From contig OX638324.1 in the NCBI GenBank assembly GCA_951812825.1, forward strand, positions 130,977-194,976: a DNA stretch of 64,000 nucleotides. The letters are read 5' to 3'. Position 1 is the first letter of the stretch, and each line of letters starts with the position of its first letter. The notes beneath the pieces are model-generated. The model was given only the letters and a program-made list of their open reading frames with translations, did no database searches and was not told the DNA's origin. This document shows, piece after piece, positions 52,430 through 62,453 of this stretch. Source of the stretch: an uncultured Dehalococcoidia bacterium (GTDB lineage Bacteria; Chloroflexota; Dehalococcoidia; Lucifugimonadales; GCA-2712585). Both the position numbers and the translations under genes were made by a program.

Positions 52430-53095
52430 ATGTGTGGACGATTCAGCCTGACTGCAGACTTGGGAGAGTTGGCCCGCCGATTCGAGTTTGAAGGCAACTG
52501 GTCGGAGCTGGAACCGAACTATAACGTGGCGCCTACCCAGAACGTTCTAACCGTGGTAGGCAGCCAGAACAGGCGCGGCGGGTTCATGCGCTGGGGGTTG
52601 ATTCCCCACTGGGCCAGGAGCGCTTCCTTCGGGAGCCGAATGATTAACGCCAGAGCGGAGACCGTGGCGCAAAAGCCGGCCTTTCGAAGTGCGTTTCGGA
52701 GGCGTCGGTGCCTGATCCTTGCCGACGGCTTCTATGAGTGGCAGAGGGTCGGTAAGGTCAATAAGCCCATGCGCATCGAAATGGAGTCCGGGGAGCCCTT
52801 TGCCTTTGCCGGGCTTTGGGCCGTATGGAAGGACCCGGAGGGCAACACCGTCCCATCCTGCACCATCATTACCACTGAGGCCAACGATCTACTACGGCCC
52901 ATACATCAAAGGATGCCGGTTATCCTGTCCAGAGAGGTGGAGGAGTTCTGGCTGGACCGGGACGTACATGACGCCGCTGCGCTTTCGGACGTCCTAATGC
53001 CCTACCCTCCTGACCTGATGAGGACCTACCAGGTTTCAGCGCTTGTCAACTCGGCGCGCAACAATGGCCCGGAGATTCTGACGCCGGTAGGATAA
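52430..53095 (+). CDS. SRAP-family (HMCES/YedK) protein
   Basis: 221 residues from the ATG of MCGRFSLTADL, preceded by TTGGAG. The N-terminal Cys2 is the residue that forms the covalent link to abasic sites after Met removal. Conserved: NVAPTQNV, MRWGLIPHW, INARAETVAQKPAFRSAF, and LADGFYEWQRVGKVNKP plus IHQRMPVIL. The protein shields abasic sites in single-stranded DNA. An upstream in-frame extension gives no plausible protein. Downstream gene is convergent. Confidence 0.95.
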   Translation: MCGRFSLTADLGELARRFEFEGNWSELEPNYNVAPTQNVLTVVGSQNRRGGFMRWGLIPHWARSASFGSRMINARAETVAQKPAFRSAFRRRRCLILADGFYEWQRVGKVNKPMRIEMESGEPFAFAGLWAVWKDPEGNTVPSCTIITTEANDLLRPIHQRMPVILSREVEEFWLDRDVHDAAALSDVLMPYPPDLMRTYQVSALVNSARNNGPEILTPVG

Positions 53096-53154
53096 AGCGA
53101 TACCGGGTTAATCAGTAGTCTGAGGACGGTTCCAAAGAGGGTCAAGGGATGGCG

Positions 53155-54801
53155 CTACCAACCAATTGCGTATCCGTCTCGACGTGGGTCCGCTCCGCCG
53201 CTCAAGACGCCATTGGAATGGTCTACCATTATGCCTTGGGCGCCTCCCACCACTCTTGACCAGGGTTCCAGCACTTCAACGTCATGGCCGCGGCCGGCAA
53301 GTTCAGCGAGGACCTCCGGGGAAAACCTAGACTCCATCTCCACAGCCCTGCCTGCTATACACTTAAAGCGCGGGGCTTCGATTGCTTGCTGGACGTTCAT
53401 CCCGAAGTCGAGGACGTTCATGAGCATCTGAGCACTAGTCTGGGCTATTCCGTAGCTGCCCGGTGTTCCGATGCTGAGGAAGAAATCTCCATCCTTGAAC
53501 ACCTGGGCAGGGGTGGGACACCAGTCAACAAGGCGTCGCGGTCCAATCTTGTTCGGCACGTCATTTTCTGGGGAAATGTCGAACCAATTGGCCACGTTGT
53601 TCAGAAAAATGCCTGTGTCCCCGATGGCGATGCCTGAGCCGAATCCCGAACCCAAACTCTGGGTAAGGGTCACCACATTCCCCTCACTGTCTGCCACCGC
53701 CAGGTGGGTGGTTGAACCCAACAGCGCGGGATCTATTCTTCCTGGAAGAAGGATGTCCTTCGATGCATGGGGATTGTACTGCTCACCCTGGACTGCCGAC
53801 GCCCTGGCCATGTCTATACGGGACCTCTGGTCGGCGACGTAACTGTCCGAAAGCAGGCCCGTTACGGGAATAAAGGCGTGGTTAGGATCTCCCGCATATT
53901 CGATGCGGTCTGTGATTGCCAGTCTGGTGGCCTCTATCTGCCGGTGGAGGGTATCCGCGGAGCCGTAGGCCAATTCACTCGGGGCAAAGCCCTCGAGTAT
54001 CTTCAGGGTTTCCAGCAGTTGAAACCCGTCGGAGTTCGGTGGAGTCGACAATACCCTGTATCCCCGGTAGTTTATTTCGATTGGCTCCTCCCACCATGCG
54101 TCATAATCCGAAAGGTCTTCCTCTGTCAATAGGCCTCCCAAGTCCTTGGAGCCTTCGACGATTCGCTGGGCCAGTTCGCCCTTGTAGAAGACCTCTTTTC
54201 CACCTTTGGCGACCTTCCTCAAGCTATCGGCCAGTTGGGGCTGAAGCAGCTTCTCACCCGGTTCAGGCGCCTTTCCGTGTGGCGCCAGAATTTTGTTAGA
54301 GCTTGGGTAGGCAGACCAGCGGGTCTGGCCGTCTGCTATCAGATGGCTATTCAGGTGGGTGACCGGGAACCCCTCTTCTGCATAAGTGATGGCGGGTTGA
54401 AACAGCCTCTCCAGCTCCAATCCACCATAGGTCTTGTGCAGAGTGAGCCAACCTGCGACATTGCCGGGCACAAGAACGGACAGGATTCCGCTCTCCTTGT
54501 TCTCGTTGGTAAAGAGGGAAGGTTCCGCTGCAGCGGGCGCCCGTCCTGTGAAGTTCAAAACCCTGGTGCGCTTCTCTTTGGCGACATAGGCAAGGAGACA
54601 GCCCACTCCACCCATTCCCGACATATAGGGCTCGACCACGTTTAATGCAGCGACGGTGGCTACTGTGGCGTCGAAGGCATTGCCGCCATCCATGAGAGCG
54701 CGCAGCCCGGCGATTGAGGCGAGGGGGTGGGCGGAGGCAACCATGCCCCTGGTGCTCATGACTACCGGTCTGTGGGACTGGACCGAAGTATTTTGGTTCA
54801 T
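53155..54801 (-). CDS. ggt: Gamma-glutamyltransferase
   Basis: 548 residues, ribosome site AGGAGGACGC before the ATG. Ntn-hydrolase precursor. The large-subunit start has MVASAHPLASIAGLRALMDGGNAFDATVATVAALNVVEPYMSGMGG; the autocleavage/nucleophile Thr364 is in GSTTHLAVADSEGNVVTLTQSLGSGFGSGI, with GTPGSYGIAQT near 465. No signal peptide, so probably cytosolic, unlike most bacterial GGTs, which are secreted. Cleaves gamma-glutamyl amide bonds such as in glutathione. Confidence 0.93.
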   Translation of the reverse strand: MNQNTSVQSHRPVVMSTRGMVASAHPLASIAGLRALMDGGNAFDATVATVAALNVVEPYMSGMGGVGCLLAYVAKEKRTRVLNFTGRAPAAAEPSLFTNENKESGILSVLVPGNVAGWLTLHKTYGGLELERLFQPAITYAEEGFPVTHLNSHLIADGQTRWSAYPSSNKILAPHGKAPEPGEKLLQPQLADSLRKVAKGGKEVFYKGELAQRIVEGSKDLGGLLTEEDLSDYDAWWEEPIEINYRGYRVLSTPPNSDGFQLLETLKILEGFAPSELAYGSADTLHRQIEATRLAITDRIEYAGDPNHAFIPVTGLLSDSYVADQRSRIDMARASAVQGEQYNPHASKDILLPGRIDPALLGSTTHLAVADSEGNVVTLTQSLGSGFGSGIAIGDTGIFLNNVANWFDISPENDVPNKIGPRRLVDWCPTPAQVFKDGDFFLSIGTPGSYGIAQTSAQMLMNVLDFGMNVQQAIEAPRFKCIAGRAVEMESRFSPEVLAELAGRGHDVEVLEPWSRVVGGAQGIMVDHSNGVLSGGADPRRDGYAIGW

Positions 54802-54875
54802 GCGTCCTCCTCAATCATTAGTTTGACATCAGCGATATTGGGCAAAGATAGCTGAGTGAATCCCACTGTGCAATG

Positions 54876-54917
54876 CTGGATCTCCTCCTGAGGGGACTGG
54901 ATCTCCTCCTGAGGGGA
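54876..54917. repeat. Tandem duplication of a 21-base unit
   Basis: Two exact copies, 54876-54896 and 54897-54917. Each contains CTCCTCCTGAGG, so the minus strand carries two AGGAGG ribosome-site-like sequences. In the noncoding gap upstream of the ggt start. Confidence 0.85.
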
Positions 54918-55089
54918 ATGGTCGGGCGTATTCTTAGGATCCGCGTTCCCGCCAGATTTCTTGTGGGATTGGAAGGCGGGCGGTTGCGGCAACTCCGACG
55001 GCGCCGGCAGGTTGCGCACGGCTCTGGTTGGGGAATGGCTCTGTGACTCTACACGATGAGCGGAAGGAGAGAGGAATGGACTATCGTTT

Positions 55090-55947
55090 CTAGATGTCTC
55101 TGAGCCAGCGGAACATGGTGTCAAACAGTTCTCCCTCGCGACCCATGTAGCCATGATTTGCCCCTGCAATTTCGTTGATCTGGACGTGGGAGTAACCGGT
55201 TGCTCTAAGGTTGCGTTGGGCTGCTCCGCACACGGGAATCTCCTCCCGCCCTCCGACGGCGCTTTCTTCTGCGCCGAATACGAAGAGGGTGGGGCAGCCC
55301 GTCTTCGCTGCGTGCATGGTAACGCTGTAGCGATTGTCGGGATTGAAACAATCGACATAGGCCCCTGCACTCCACGTGGATCCCCACGGGACTCCCGGAC
55401 GGAGCAGCACATCCGAATGGCCTTCCTCCACGTTGCGTAGAGATTCCTGGAAGGGGGACGAGAAGTCCTCTCCGTGGAGCCTTATGATTCCCTCGTGGTC
55501 GTATTCACCCGGCGACACGGCAATTACCGCCTCCACGTACTCGAACTTTTCCGTTGCCTGGGCGTAGGTGGCTCGAACTGCTCCTCCGCTGTGCCCGCCA
55601 ATTGCTATGCGCCGGTGTCCTCGCTCACGCAGCAGGTCCAACCAAACTCCAAAGTCGACTCGGGAGTCATATACGGACTCGAAGGCGTAGCCGGCTAGCA
55701 GCCCTCCCTTTGCGCCGCTGGCGACATGGTCATGGCCACGGCGATTGGCCGACAGAAAGGCTATGCCCTTTTCCGCCATGCGCTGTCCAAGGCCCAGATA
55801 GAGGCGACCATAAAAGTTGCCGCAATCGCCGTGAAAGAACAGCACGGCGTCCAATGAAGGGGGCGGACCTTCGTTTGCGGGGGCGAAATAGGCCCCTGAA
55901 AGGGAAATGCCGTCAGGTGTGATTACGTGAACTAGATCCGCAAGCAT
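55090..55947 (-). CDS. Alpha/beta hydrolase (serine esterase/peptidase fold)
   Basis: 285 residues from the ATG preceded by GGAGAAGGAGGAAAA; an upstream in-frame ATG adds 41 unlikely residues. Canonical fold: oxyanion HGDCGNFYGR, nucleophile elbow GGHSGGA (Ser in GHSGG), and the catalytic His in GANHGYMG at the C-terminus. Substrate unknown. The protein lacks a signal peptide. It lies 288 bases upstream of ggt on the same strand with a noncoding gap between. Confidence 0.85.
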   Translation of the reverse strand: MLADLVHVITPDGISLSGAYFAPANEGPPPSLDAVLFFHGDCGNFYGRLYLGLGQRMAEKGIAFLSANRRGHDHVASGAKGGLLAGYAFESVYDSRVDFGVWLDLLRERGHRRIAIGGHSGGAVRATYAQATEKFEYVEAVIAVSPGEYDHEGIIRLHGEDFSSPFQESLRNVEEGHSDVLLRPGVPWGSTWSAGAYVDCFNPDNRYSVTMHAAKTGCPTLFVFGAEESAVGGREEIPVCGAAQRNLRATGYSHVQINEIAGANHGYMGREGELFDTMFRWLRDI

Positions 55948-56188
55948 TTTTCCTCCTTCTCCGTCGGACGCCTTTCGATAGTTGGTCCGGCATGGGATTG
56001 GATTGTAACCGTCGACAACGGGGTTAAGCAAAGCGGAGCTCCGGCATAGCCTTGCTTGGATAGCGGTCATTTAAACGACGATGGAGAATCTGGGGTATAG
56101 TCGATATGATCGAGGGTGGGCTGACTGATAATGGTCGGCTTCATCCGTACCAGGAGGTTTGCGCTGAAGTGAAGGCAGTCGTGGAGCA

Positions 56189-58804
56189 ATGAACCAGACC
56201 CCATCGCAGAAAGCGAGCGCGTTTCTGGAGGGGCGTTCCGGATGGATCATAACTGGAGTTGTATTGGCGACTCTCCTGCTCCTGCTGCCACTCATGGTCT
56301 TGGCGCCTGAGGAACAGGCTTCAACTGAACCGGGCGGTCCGGTTTTCGAGTTGCGCGACTTGGTGAACGAACGCTTCCCGGATGAACTCTATGTCCCGAC
56401 TTACATTCTGGAGTCGCCCGATGGGCCGGACGGCGACATTCTGAACCAGGCTGCACTCTGGGAACTGTACTGGAATGAGGAAGAGATGCGTCGCGCGGAT
56501 GAGCGTGGCGAACTGCACCCTCCAGAGTTGGCAGTACAGCCCTACCTGTACAAGGGAATCAGCCCTAGCAATCAACGCCTCGTCCACGGAATTTATTCCG
56601 TGGCTGACGCCGTTCAGGCCGCCCTGACGGAAGTTGGTATCGATCTGGAACGCGCCAGTGATGAAGAGGTCAAGATTGCTCTTCATTTCGTGCTTCTGGA
56701 AGGATCTCCGACTTTCGGCTTAACAGAATCCCTTTCCGAAAGGGCCAGTTACACTCTTGAATATGCGGAAGGCATCGGGCAGTACCGTCGCTGGCGTTCT
56801 CCCGCGATAATCAACTTTGTCCTGGCGGAGAACGACAAGCTGGGCGGAGGTCCCCAGACCATCAACGTTGGCGCTGACGAGACCGCCATGCAGAAGGAGC
56901 ACTTTGGTCGGAACGTCCAAAGAATCCTGCGTGGCGAGGAGTGCAACTACCGGCTGTGGGGCGTCGCCATTGACCCTAATCTTGAATCCCAGGATGAAGG
57001 ACGTACCACCGTACCCTTCATTCTAGCCACCGTACTTGCCGTGCTGCTAGTAATTGGAATCAGCCTCAGATCTTGGCGCGCGGTGCTGCTTTCAGCCATT
57101 GGACTGGGCATGATGATTGTGTGGCTAAAGGGCATATCCAACCTGGTGGGTCTCAAGGCAGGCTTGGTGGTGGAGCTGATTGTGCCTATTGCGATGATCT
57201 CCCTTGGTGTGGACTTCGCCATCCATGCCCTCCATCGCTACGGAGAAGAGCGAGGCAGGGGACTGGGACCACGCCCTGCCCTAAGGGTGGGATTTGCGGG
57301 AGTGGTGGGTGCGCTGGTGCTCGCGATGTTCACCGACGGTCTGGCCTTCTTTTCCAACACCGTCTCTGGTATAGAGTCGATTATCGGATTTGGCATTGCA
57401 GCCGGCATAGCCGTAATCTCCTCATTCATCATCATGGGCGTGTTCGTGCCGTTGGTTTACATGCGCCTGGACGTGCTGCGGAGGCCGGGCCATGCTGACG
57501 CTGCTCCGGCTCCGGGTGCGCACGCTTCCACCGAGGGTAGCGTATCGCGAGACTTTCTCAGTGTTGAATGGATAGTGGGCAGGCTCGCCCGGCGCCGTCT
57601 CATTGTGCTTCCAATTGTGGCTATTATCACGGGCGCTGCTCTGGCGTTCGCTTTCAGACTGGAGGCGCAGTTGGACGTGAAGGACTTTTTTGACAGCAGC
57701 TCAGACTTCGTCGTGGGGCTGGATAAGCTCGATTATCACGTTGGAAACACACAGGGCGAGCCCGGCATCATTTATATTGAGGGCGACCTGTCTTCCGACG
57801 AATCCCTTGAGGCCCTCAGAGAGTTGGAGGCGAAGTTGAAGGTCAATTCCCACGTGGGCAAGGGAGCAGATGGAGAGCCGACCTTCTACGGCTGGACCAT
57901 CTTCGATCTAATGGAGCGCCTTATCGACAGTGACTACGCTCGCAGCCAGGTGCAGCTGGTAACAGGGCATACCATTACCGATGGGGATGGAGACAAGATT
58001 CCAGATACCTATGCCCAAGTCCGGGCAGCCATCGAGTATATTGTGGAGCACGGCATTCCGATGGACGAGTCCACGCCTGCATTTTCGGCACGCCAGGTGC
58101 AGGGTAGTCTCTTCCGAGATCCTACGGAAGATGCCAGGAATGCCCTCCTCCTGCGGGTGGCGCTGCCCGGCACTAGGGAGCAATCCAAAGTGGCCGCGGC
58201 ACGTGAGGCTGTCGAGTCCGACCTTGAATTTCTCGAGGAGGCGCCATCCATTACAACGGCGGGACTGACGGGTTCCGCCTTTACCAGGGCGGCCTCTCTG
58301 GATGCGGCGGTACGTTCCCTGTTGATCTCTCTGCCCGTTGCCGTAGTTGCGTGCTTTCTGGTGGCTGCGGTCTTCATGCGTTCGGTGCGATATGCCTTCG
58401 TGACCATTATCCCCATAGGCCTGGTGGTGGCCTGGCTCTACGCGATAATGTACTTACTCGGGTTTGACCTCAACTTTGTAACCGCCACTATAGGAGCGAT
58501 CTCCATCGGTGTGGGCGTGGACTTCTCAATCCATCTCACCCAGCGGTTCCGTGAGGAAATATCCCGGGACGGAAACGGGATGGGGGCAATTGAGCGGTCA
58601 GCCAAAAGCACGGGAATGGCCCTCATTGGGTCGGCCTCCTCCAGCGTATTGGGCTTCGCAATAATGGGATTCGCCCCTATGCCGATGTTTTCCGCTTACG
58701 GCACTCTCACTGCGGTGATGGTATTCATGGCCGCAGCCGCTGCTCTGCTAGTACTACCTTCCCTGCTCTTGCTGGTGACGCCACAGCGTGAACGGGCTTC
58801 CTAG
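56189..58804 (+). CDS. RND/MMPL-type exporter (HAE3-like)
   Basis: 871 residues. Two membrane halves, each with one helix, a large outside domain and a five-helix bundle: helices near 20-40 and 275-430, then near 480 and 700-860. Conserved in-membrane Asp and sterol-sensing-like segments: IGLGMMIVWLKGISNLVGLKAGLVVELIVPIAMISLGVDFAIHALHRYGEERGRG and the matched IGAISIGVGVDFSIHLTQRFREEI. HAE3/MMPL proteins move lipids or hydrophobic compounds outward with proton exchange. No adaptor gene is nearby. Confidence 0.9.
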   Translation: MNQTPSQKASAFLEGRSGWIITGVVLATLLLLLPLMVLAPEEQASTEPGGPVFELRDLVNERFPDELYVPTYILESPDGPDGDILNQAALWELYWNEEEMRRADERGELHPPELAVQPYLYKGISPSNQRLVHGIYSVADAVQAALTEVGIDLERASDEEVKIALHFVLLEGSPTFGLTESLSERASYTLEYAEGIGQYRRWRSPAIINFVLAENDKLGGGPQTINVGADETAMQKEHFGRNVQRILRGEECNYRLWGVAIDPNLESQDEGRTTVPFILATVLAVLLVIGISLRSWRAVLLSAIGLGMMIVWLKGISNLVGLKAGLVVELIVPIAMISLGVDFAIHALHRYGEERGRGLGPRPALRVGFAGVVGALVLAMFTDGLAFFSNTVSGIESIIGFGIAAGIAVISSFIIMGVFVPLVYMRLDVLRRPGHADAAPAPGAHASTEGSVSRDFLSVEWIVGRLARRRLIVLPIVAIITGAALAFAFRLEAQLDVKDFFDSSSDFVVGLDKLDYHVGNTQGEPGIIYIEGDLSSDESLEALRELEAKLKVNSHVGKGADGEPTFYGWTIFDLMERLIDSDYARSQVQLVTGHTITDGDGDKIPDTYAQVRAAIEYIVEHGIPMDESTPAFSARQVQGSLFRDPTEDARNALLLRVALPGTREQSKVAAAREAVESDLEFLEEAPSITTAGLTGSAFTRAASLDAAVRSLLISLPVAVVACFLVAAVFMRSVRYAFVTIIPIGLVVAWLYAIMYLLGFDLNFVTATIGAISIGVGVDFSIHLTQRFREEISRDGNGMGAIERSAKSTGMALIGSASSSVLGFAIMGFAPMPMFSAYGTLTAVMVFMAAAAALLVLPSLLLLVTPQRERAS

Positions 58805-58941
58805 CCAGCGATCGTAGGGAAATGGTGGCTTGGACTGCGAGGTGCCACGCAACCTTAGCTACTCCTTTAACGGCCTAATACAGTTACCTGTTTACGGTTT
58901 GAGTTTGGCGTGGCGTAACGCAGCAATGCCAATGGACCCGC

Positions 58942-60186
58942 CTAAACTATTCGCTCCCCGGCCCGCATTACCATAGTCATGGTTCGCAAGGCCCGGATAT
59001 CCATTAGCGGGTCCTTGTCTACAATAATCAGGTCTGCCTCTTTGCCCGGCTCAACGGTCCCTATGGTGTCTTGCTGACCGATGGCCTTCGCAGCCATGCC
59101 GGTGGATGCTTGGAGAATGTCCATGTTGGTCATTCCGGCCTGGCTCATTAACTCCAGTCCAAGACAGTAATCTCCCAGAATCTCGACGGCGTCGGTACCG
59201 GTGACAATGTTAATGTTGAAGTCGTTCCACATCCGGCCCAGGAATTCCAACTGACTCTCGCATTTGGCCTTCAAGTCATCCAAACGGCTCTGCTCCTTGA
59301 CGGTCAGGGGACGTTCAAGCTCTTGCGCCAACAGCGCCTCTCTTTGTCGGAATCCCGTCTGGGACGTTGGGCAGACGAACACACCCTGATTGGCAATCCG
59401 CTCCGCTATGGCCTCGTCGAACTTATAGGAGCCGTCCGGCTCTCTGAAACCGGCGTGCTCGATCATGCCTATGCCCGCATCGAGCACGTTGGTCAGGCTC
59501 TGTGTTGCAAGACAGTGCGCGGTGGTAAGTTTACCGAATCTATAGGCTTCGTCTGCAATGGCCCACAGCTCCTCGACGCTATAGGACGGTCTGCGGTTGT
59601 CCGTAATGGTTGTAGCTCCTCCGGAAGCCATAATCTTTATGTGATCGGCGCCGTCCTTAATCAGCTCTCGTACTGCCGCACGCACGCCCTCAACTCCGTC
59701 TGCTTCCTGGTTACACCAGTGAAAGTGACCTCCGGAAATGGTAACCGGACGGCCGCAAAGATAGAGGCGCGGCGTAGTGACGTAGCCTCTCTTGGCGGCC
59801 TCTCTAAGGTCAAACATGACCCGGTTCCTGGCACCGTTTTCCCGAACTGTCGTGACGCCGCTCTTAAGGTGGATGAGGGCGTTCCGGGCTGCTCGCAGCA
59901 GCATGGTCTGGTCGGAATCACTGTTCATCAACTCTTCGTGGGAGCATCCGTAAACACCGAAGGAGAGGTGAATGTGGGAATCAATGAGGCCCGGTAGGAG
60001 GTATCCGCTGGGGAAGTCCAGCGTTCGCACGTGAGGGCCTTCGGGGAGCCAGATATCACCCTGTCGCCCTATGGCCTTAATACTAGACCCTTCTACGATT
60101 ACGGCAGCATCAACGAGGGGTTTGGCGCCGGTTCCGTCAAGGAGGGCTCTTGCCTTGATAACGGTAACGGCGGGCGAAGGGGTCAA
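58942..60186 (-). CDS. Amidohydrolase (imidazolonepropionase/prolidase-like)
   Basis: 414 residues. TIM-barrel metal-dependent hydrolase: LLPGLIDSHIHLSFG (HxH at the first strand), DHIKIMASGGATT (carboxylated-Lys region), TAHCLATQ, MIEHAGFRE, and VTGTDAVEIL with the catalytic Asp. This is the pattern of the Xaa-Pro dipeptidase/carbamoyl-hydrolase-like group. The substrate is not deducible. Convergent with the RND gene, divergent from the acyl-CoA synthetase. Confidence 0.9.
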   Translation of the reverse strand: MTPSPAVTVIKARALLDGTGAKPLVDAAVIVEGSSIKAIGRQGDIWLPEGPHVRTLDFPSGYLLPGLIDSHIHLSFGVYGCSHEELMNSDSDQTMLLRAARNALIHLKSGVTTVRENGARNRVMFDLREAAKRGYVTTPRLYLCGRPVTISGGHFHWCNQEADGVEGVRAAVRELIKDGADHIKIMASGGATTITDNRRPSYSVEELWAIADEAYRFGKLTTAHCLATQSLTNVLDAGIGMIEHAGFREPDGSYKFDEAIAERIANQGVFVCPTSQTGFRQREALLAQELERPLTVKEQSRLDDLKAKCESQLEFLGRMWNDFNINIVTGTDAVEILGDYCLGLELMSQAGMTNMDILQASTGMAAKAIGQQDTIGTVEPGKEADLIIVDKDPLMDIRALRTMTMVMRAGERIV

Positions 60187-60460
60187 CGGGGAACTCCTAT
60201 GTTCGAGGATTGTCTAGATTCCCTCGGTTCACTGTTTTCGGACGCCTTCAATTGCGGAGAGACGCAGAAAAGGCCGTATGGCAAACATTATGTCCTGAAC
60301 CTTCTGGATAGGCTACTTGCACATTCTCTTTGAAGTCAACGACAATCCGTGCGCCTTCGTATTGGCGGACTATGCCTAAACCTGTTTGATACCTTTGATA
60401 GCCTGGTGATAAGATGAGCCAACTTGGGCAGCGGCCTGTTTTGTCCTGGGAGGTTCTGAA

Positions 60461-62377
60461 ATGGACGCAATTAATCCTCTGGTTGATAGGTGGCTTCGAG
60501 ATGCGGCCAAGGACCCCGACGCCTTTTGGGAGGACGCTGCCCGGTCTCTGCCCTGGTTTCGTGGGTGGGACACGGTCTTTGAATGGGACTTTCCTGAATT
60601 CACATGGTTTTCAGGCGCTGAGACGAATCTGGCGTATAACTGTGTAGACCGTCATGCCGAAGGCCCCCACAGAGGGCGTGCGGCATTGGTATACGTGAAC
60701 GAGCGTGGAGACAGGACTGTCCTAACCTATGCCCAGCTTCAGCATCAGGTTGGCATAGTCGCGGCAGCTTTGCGGGGAATGGGGATTCGAAAGGGTGACA
60801 GGCTCACCATCTACATGCCCGTTTGCATTGAGTCCATCGTTCTGATGCTGGCGACTGTACGCATTGGCGCCATTCATTCGGTAATTTTTGCGGGCTTCGG
60901 GGCAGAAGCCCTCCGGGAAAGAATAAGGGCCAGCGGCTCCAAGCTGGTCTTTACGACTGATATCACTTATCGCAAGGGCACGGACATCCCGCTGAAGTAC
61001 ATTGTTGACGATTCTTTGGCGGATGCTGAGGGTCCCGTCACCAACGTAATCCTCCTCAAGCGCGGTGAGGATGACGTGCCTATGACCACGGGCAGAGACC
61101 TGTCCTGGGAAGAATTCATTGCTCAGGGGAAGGGACAAAGCAGCGAATTTGCCCGCATGGAGGCCAATGAACCCGCCTTCATACTGGCCACCTCTGGCAC
61201 CACCGCCAAGCCCAAGCTGGTGGTCCATACCCACGGGGGCTACCAGGTAGGAATACACAGCATGGCCCAATGGTGCTTTGGAATGAAGTCAACCGACGTG
61301 TGGTGGGCCACTTCCGACATAGGATGGATTGTCGGCCACAGCTACATCGTATACGCTCCCCTGCTCATGGGCTGCACTACCATCGCCTACGAGGGGGCCT
61401 TTGATTATCCAAATCCCGATCTGGTCTGGAGCATCGTCGAAGAGTTTGGAGTGACGGGCATCTTCACATCGCCCACCGCAGTAAGGCTGTTGACGCGCTA
61501 CGGTGATGACGCAATGCCAAAGTCTGACCTGGACTCCCTGGAGCGTGTATTCTGCGCCGGCGAGGTGCTGAATCCCCCGGCTTGGGAATGGCTCCAGAAG
61601 GAGGCTTTGGGGAACAGGATACCTGTGATTGACCATTACTGGCAGACGGAAACGGGAGGGCCGATAGTGGGCAATCCTTATGGCCTGTCGTTGCTGCCGA
61701 TCAAGCCCGGCTCCGCCGCCATACCTCTGCCGGGCATAGACGTGGCCGTCATGACCCTGGAGGGAGAAGAATGCGGCCCCGGCGAGAAGGGAATTCTGAC
61801 CATAAAACGCCCCTTCCCAAGCTTGACCCCTACACTCTGGGGAGAAACCGACCGATACGCTAACGACTATTGGACTCGTGTCCCGGGAAAGCGCGTCTAC
61901 TTTGCCGGAGATTCCGCCCACATTGATGAAGACGGATATGTCTGGTTCGCGGGGAGGGCCGACGAGGTAATCAAAATAGCAGCCCACCGCATCGGAACAG
62001 TGGAGGTTGAGTCGGCTCTCCTGACCCACCCGGCCGTCGCCGAAGCCGGAGTTACGGCGCGCCCTGATGAGATTAGAGGAGAGGTAATTTCCGCCTTCAC
62101 CGTACTGAAGGGAGGTTTCCACCCATCCGACGAACTCAGACGCGAGCTGATCCAAACAGTTCGTCGCAACCTGGGTCCTATCGCAGTGATTGGCGAGTTG
62201 AACTTCGTGGACATGCTGCCCAAGACGCGCAGCGGAAAGATCATGAGGCGGGTACTGAAGGCTGTCGTTCTTGATCAGGAACCGGGCGACATCACTACTA
62301 TTGAAGATGAAGGATCAGTTGAAGACGCCCGTCAGGCATGGCAACAGATGAAAGCCGCTGCAAGAAACCAAGTCTAG
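60461..62377 (+). CDS. acs: Acetyl-CoA synthetase-like AMP-forming ligase
   Basis: 638 residues, the Acs length. Adenylation motifs: A3 FILATSGTTAKPKLVVHTHGGY, A5 DHYWQTETGGP, A8 GRADEVIKIAAHRIGTVEVESAL, and the C-terminal catalytic Lys in PKTRSGKIMRRVL. Family members activate acetate or other short acyl acids. Selectivity residues cannot be read with certainty, so propionate-type use is also possible. ATG follows GGGAGGTTCTGAA. Confidence 0.88.
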   Translation: MDAINPLVDRWLRDAAKDPDAFWEDAARSLPWFRGWDTVFEWDFPEFTWFSGAETNLAYNCVDRHAEGPHRGRAALVYVNERGDRTVLTYAQLQHQVGIVAAALRGMGIRKGDRLTIYMPVCIESIVLMLATVRIGAIHSVIFAGFGAEALRERIRASGSKLVFTTDITYRKGTDIPLKYIVDDSLADAEGPVTNVILLKRGEDDVPMTTGRDLSWEEFIAQGKGQSSEFARMEANEPAFILATSGTTAKPKLVVHTHGGYQVGIHSMAQWCFGMKSTDVWWATSDIGWIVGHSYIVYAPLLMGCTTIAYEGAFDYPNPDLVWSIVEEFGVTGIFTSPTAVRLLTRYGDDAMPKSDLDSLERVFCAGEVLNPPAWEWLQKEALGNRIPVIDHYWQTETGGPIVGNPYGLSLLPIKPGSAAIPLPGIDVAVMTLEGEECGPGEKGILTIKRPFPSLTPTLWGETDRYANDYWTRVPGKRVYFAGDSAHIDEDGYVWFAGRADEVIKIAAHRIGTVEVESALLTHPAVAEAGVTARPDEIRGEVISAFTVLKGGFHPSDELRRELIQTVRRNLGPIAVIGELNFVDMLPKTRSGKIMRRVLKAVVLDQEPGDITTIEDEGSVEDARQAWQQMKAAARNQV

Positions 62378-62453
62378 CGCGTCGTCTTAACCAACCGTCA
62401 GCATTTTGGTGATCGGTACCCTGTCGCCACCAGGGGGTCGCGCATTTCGGGCA

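Noticed and set aside
54798-55412. Minus-strand 204-codon frame with a repeated SPQEEIQ
   Set aside because: It overlaps the hydrolase gene in another frame and the repeated segment is just the 21-base tandem duplication.
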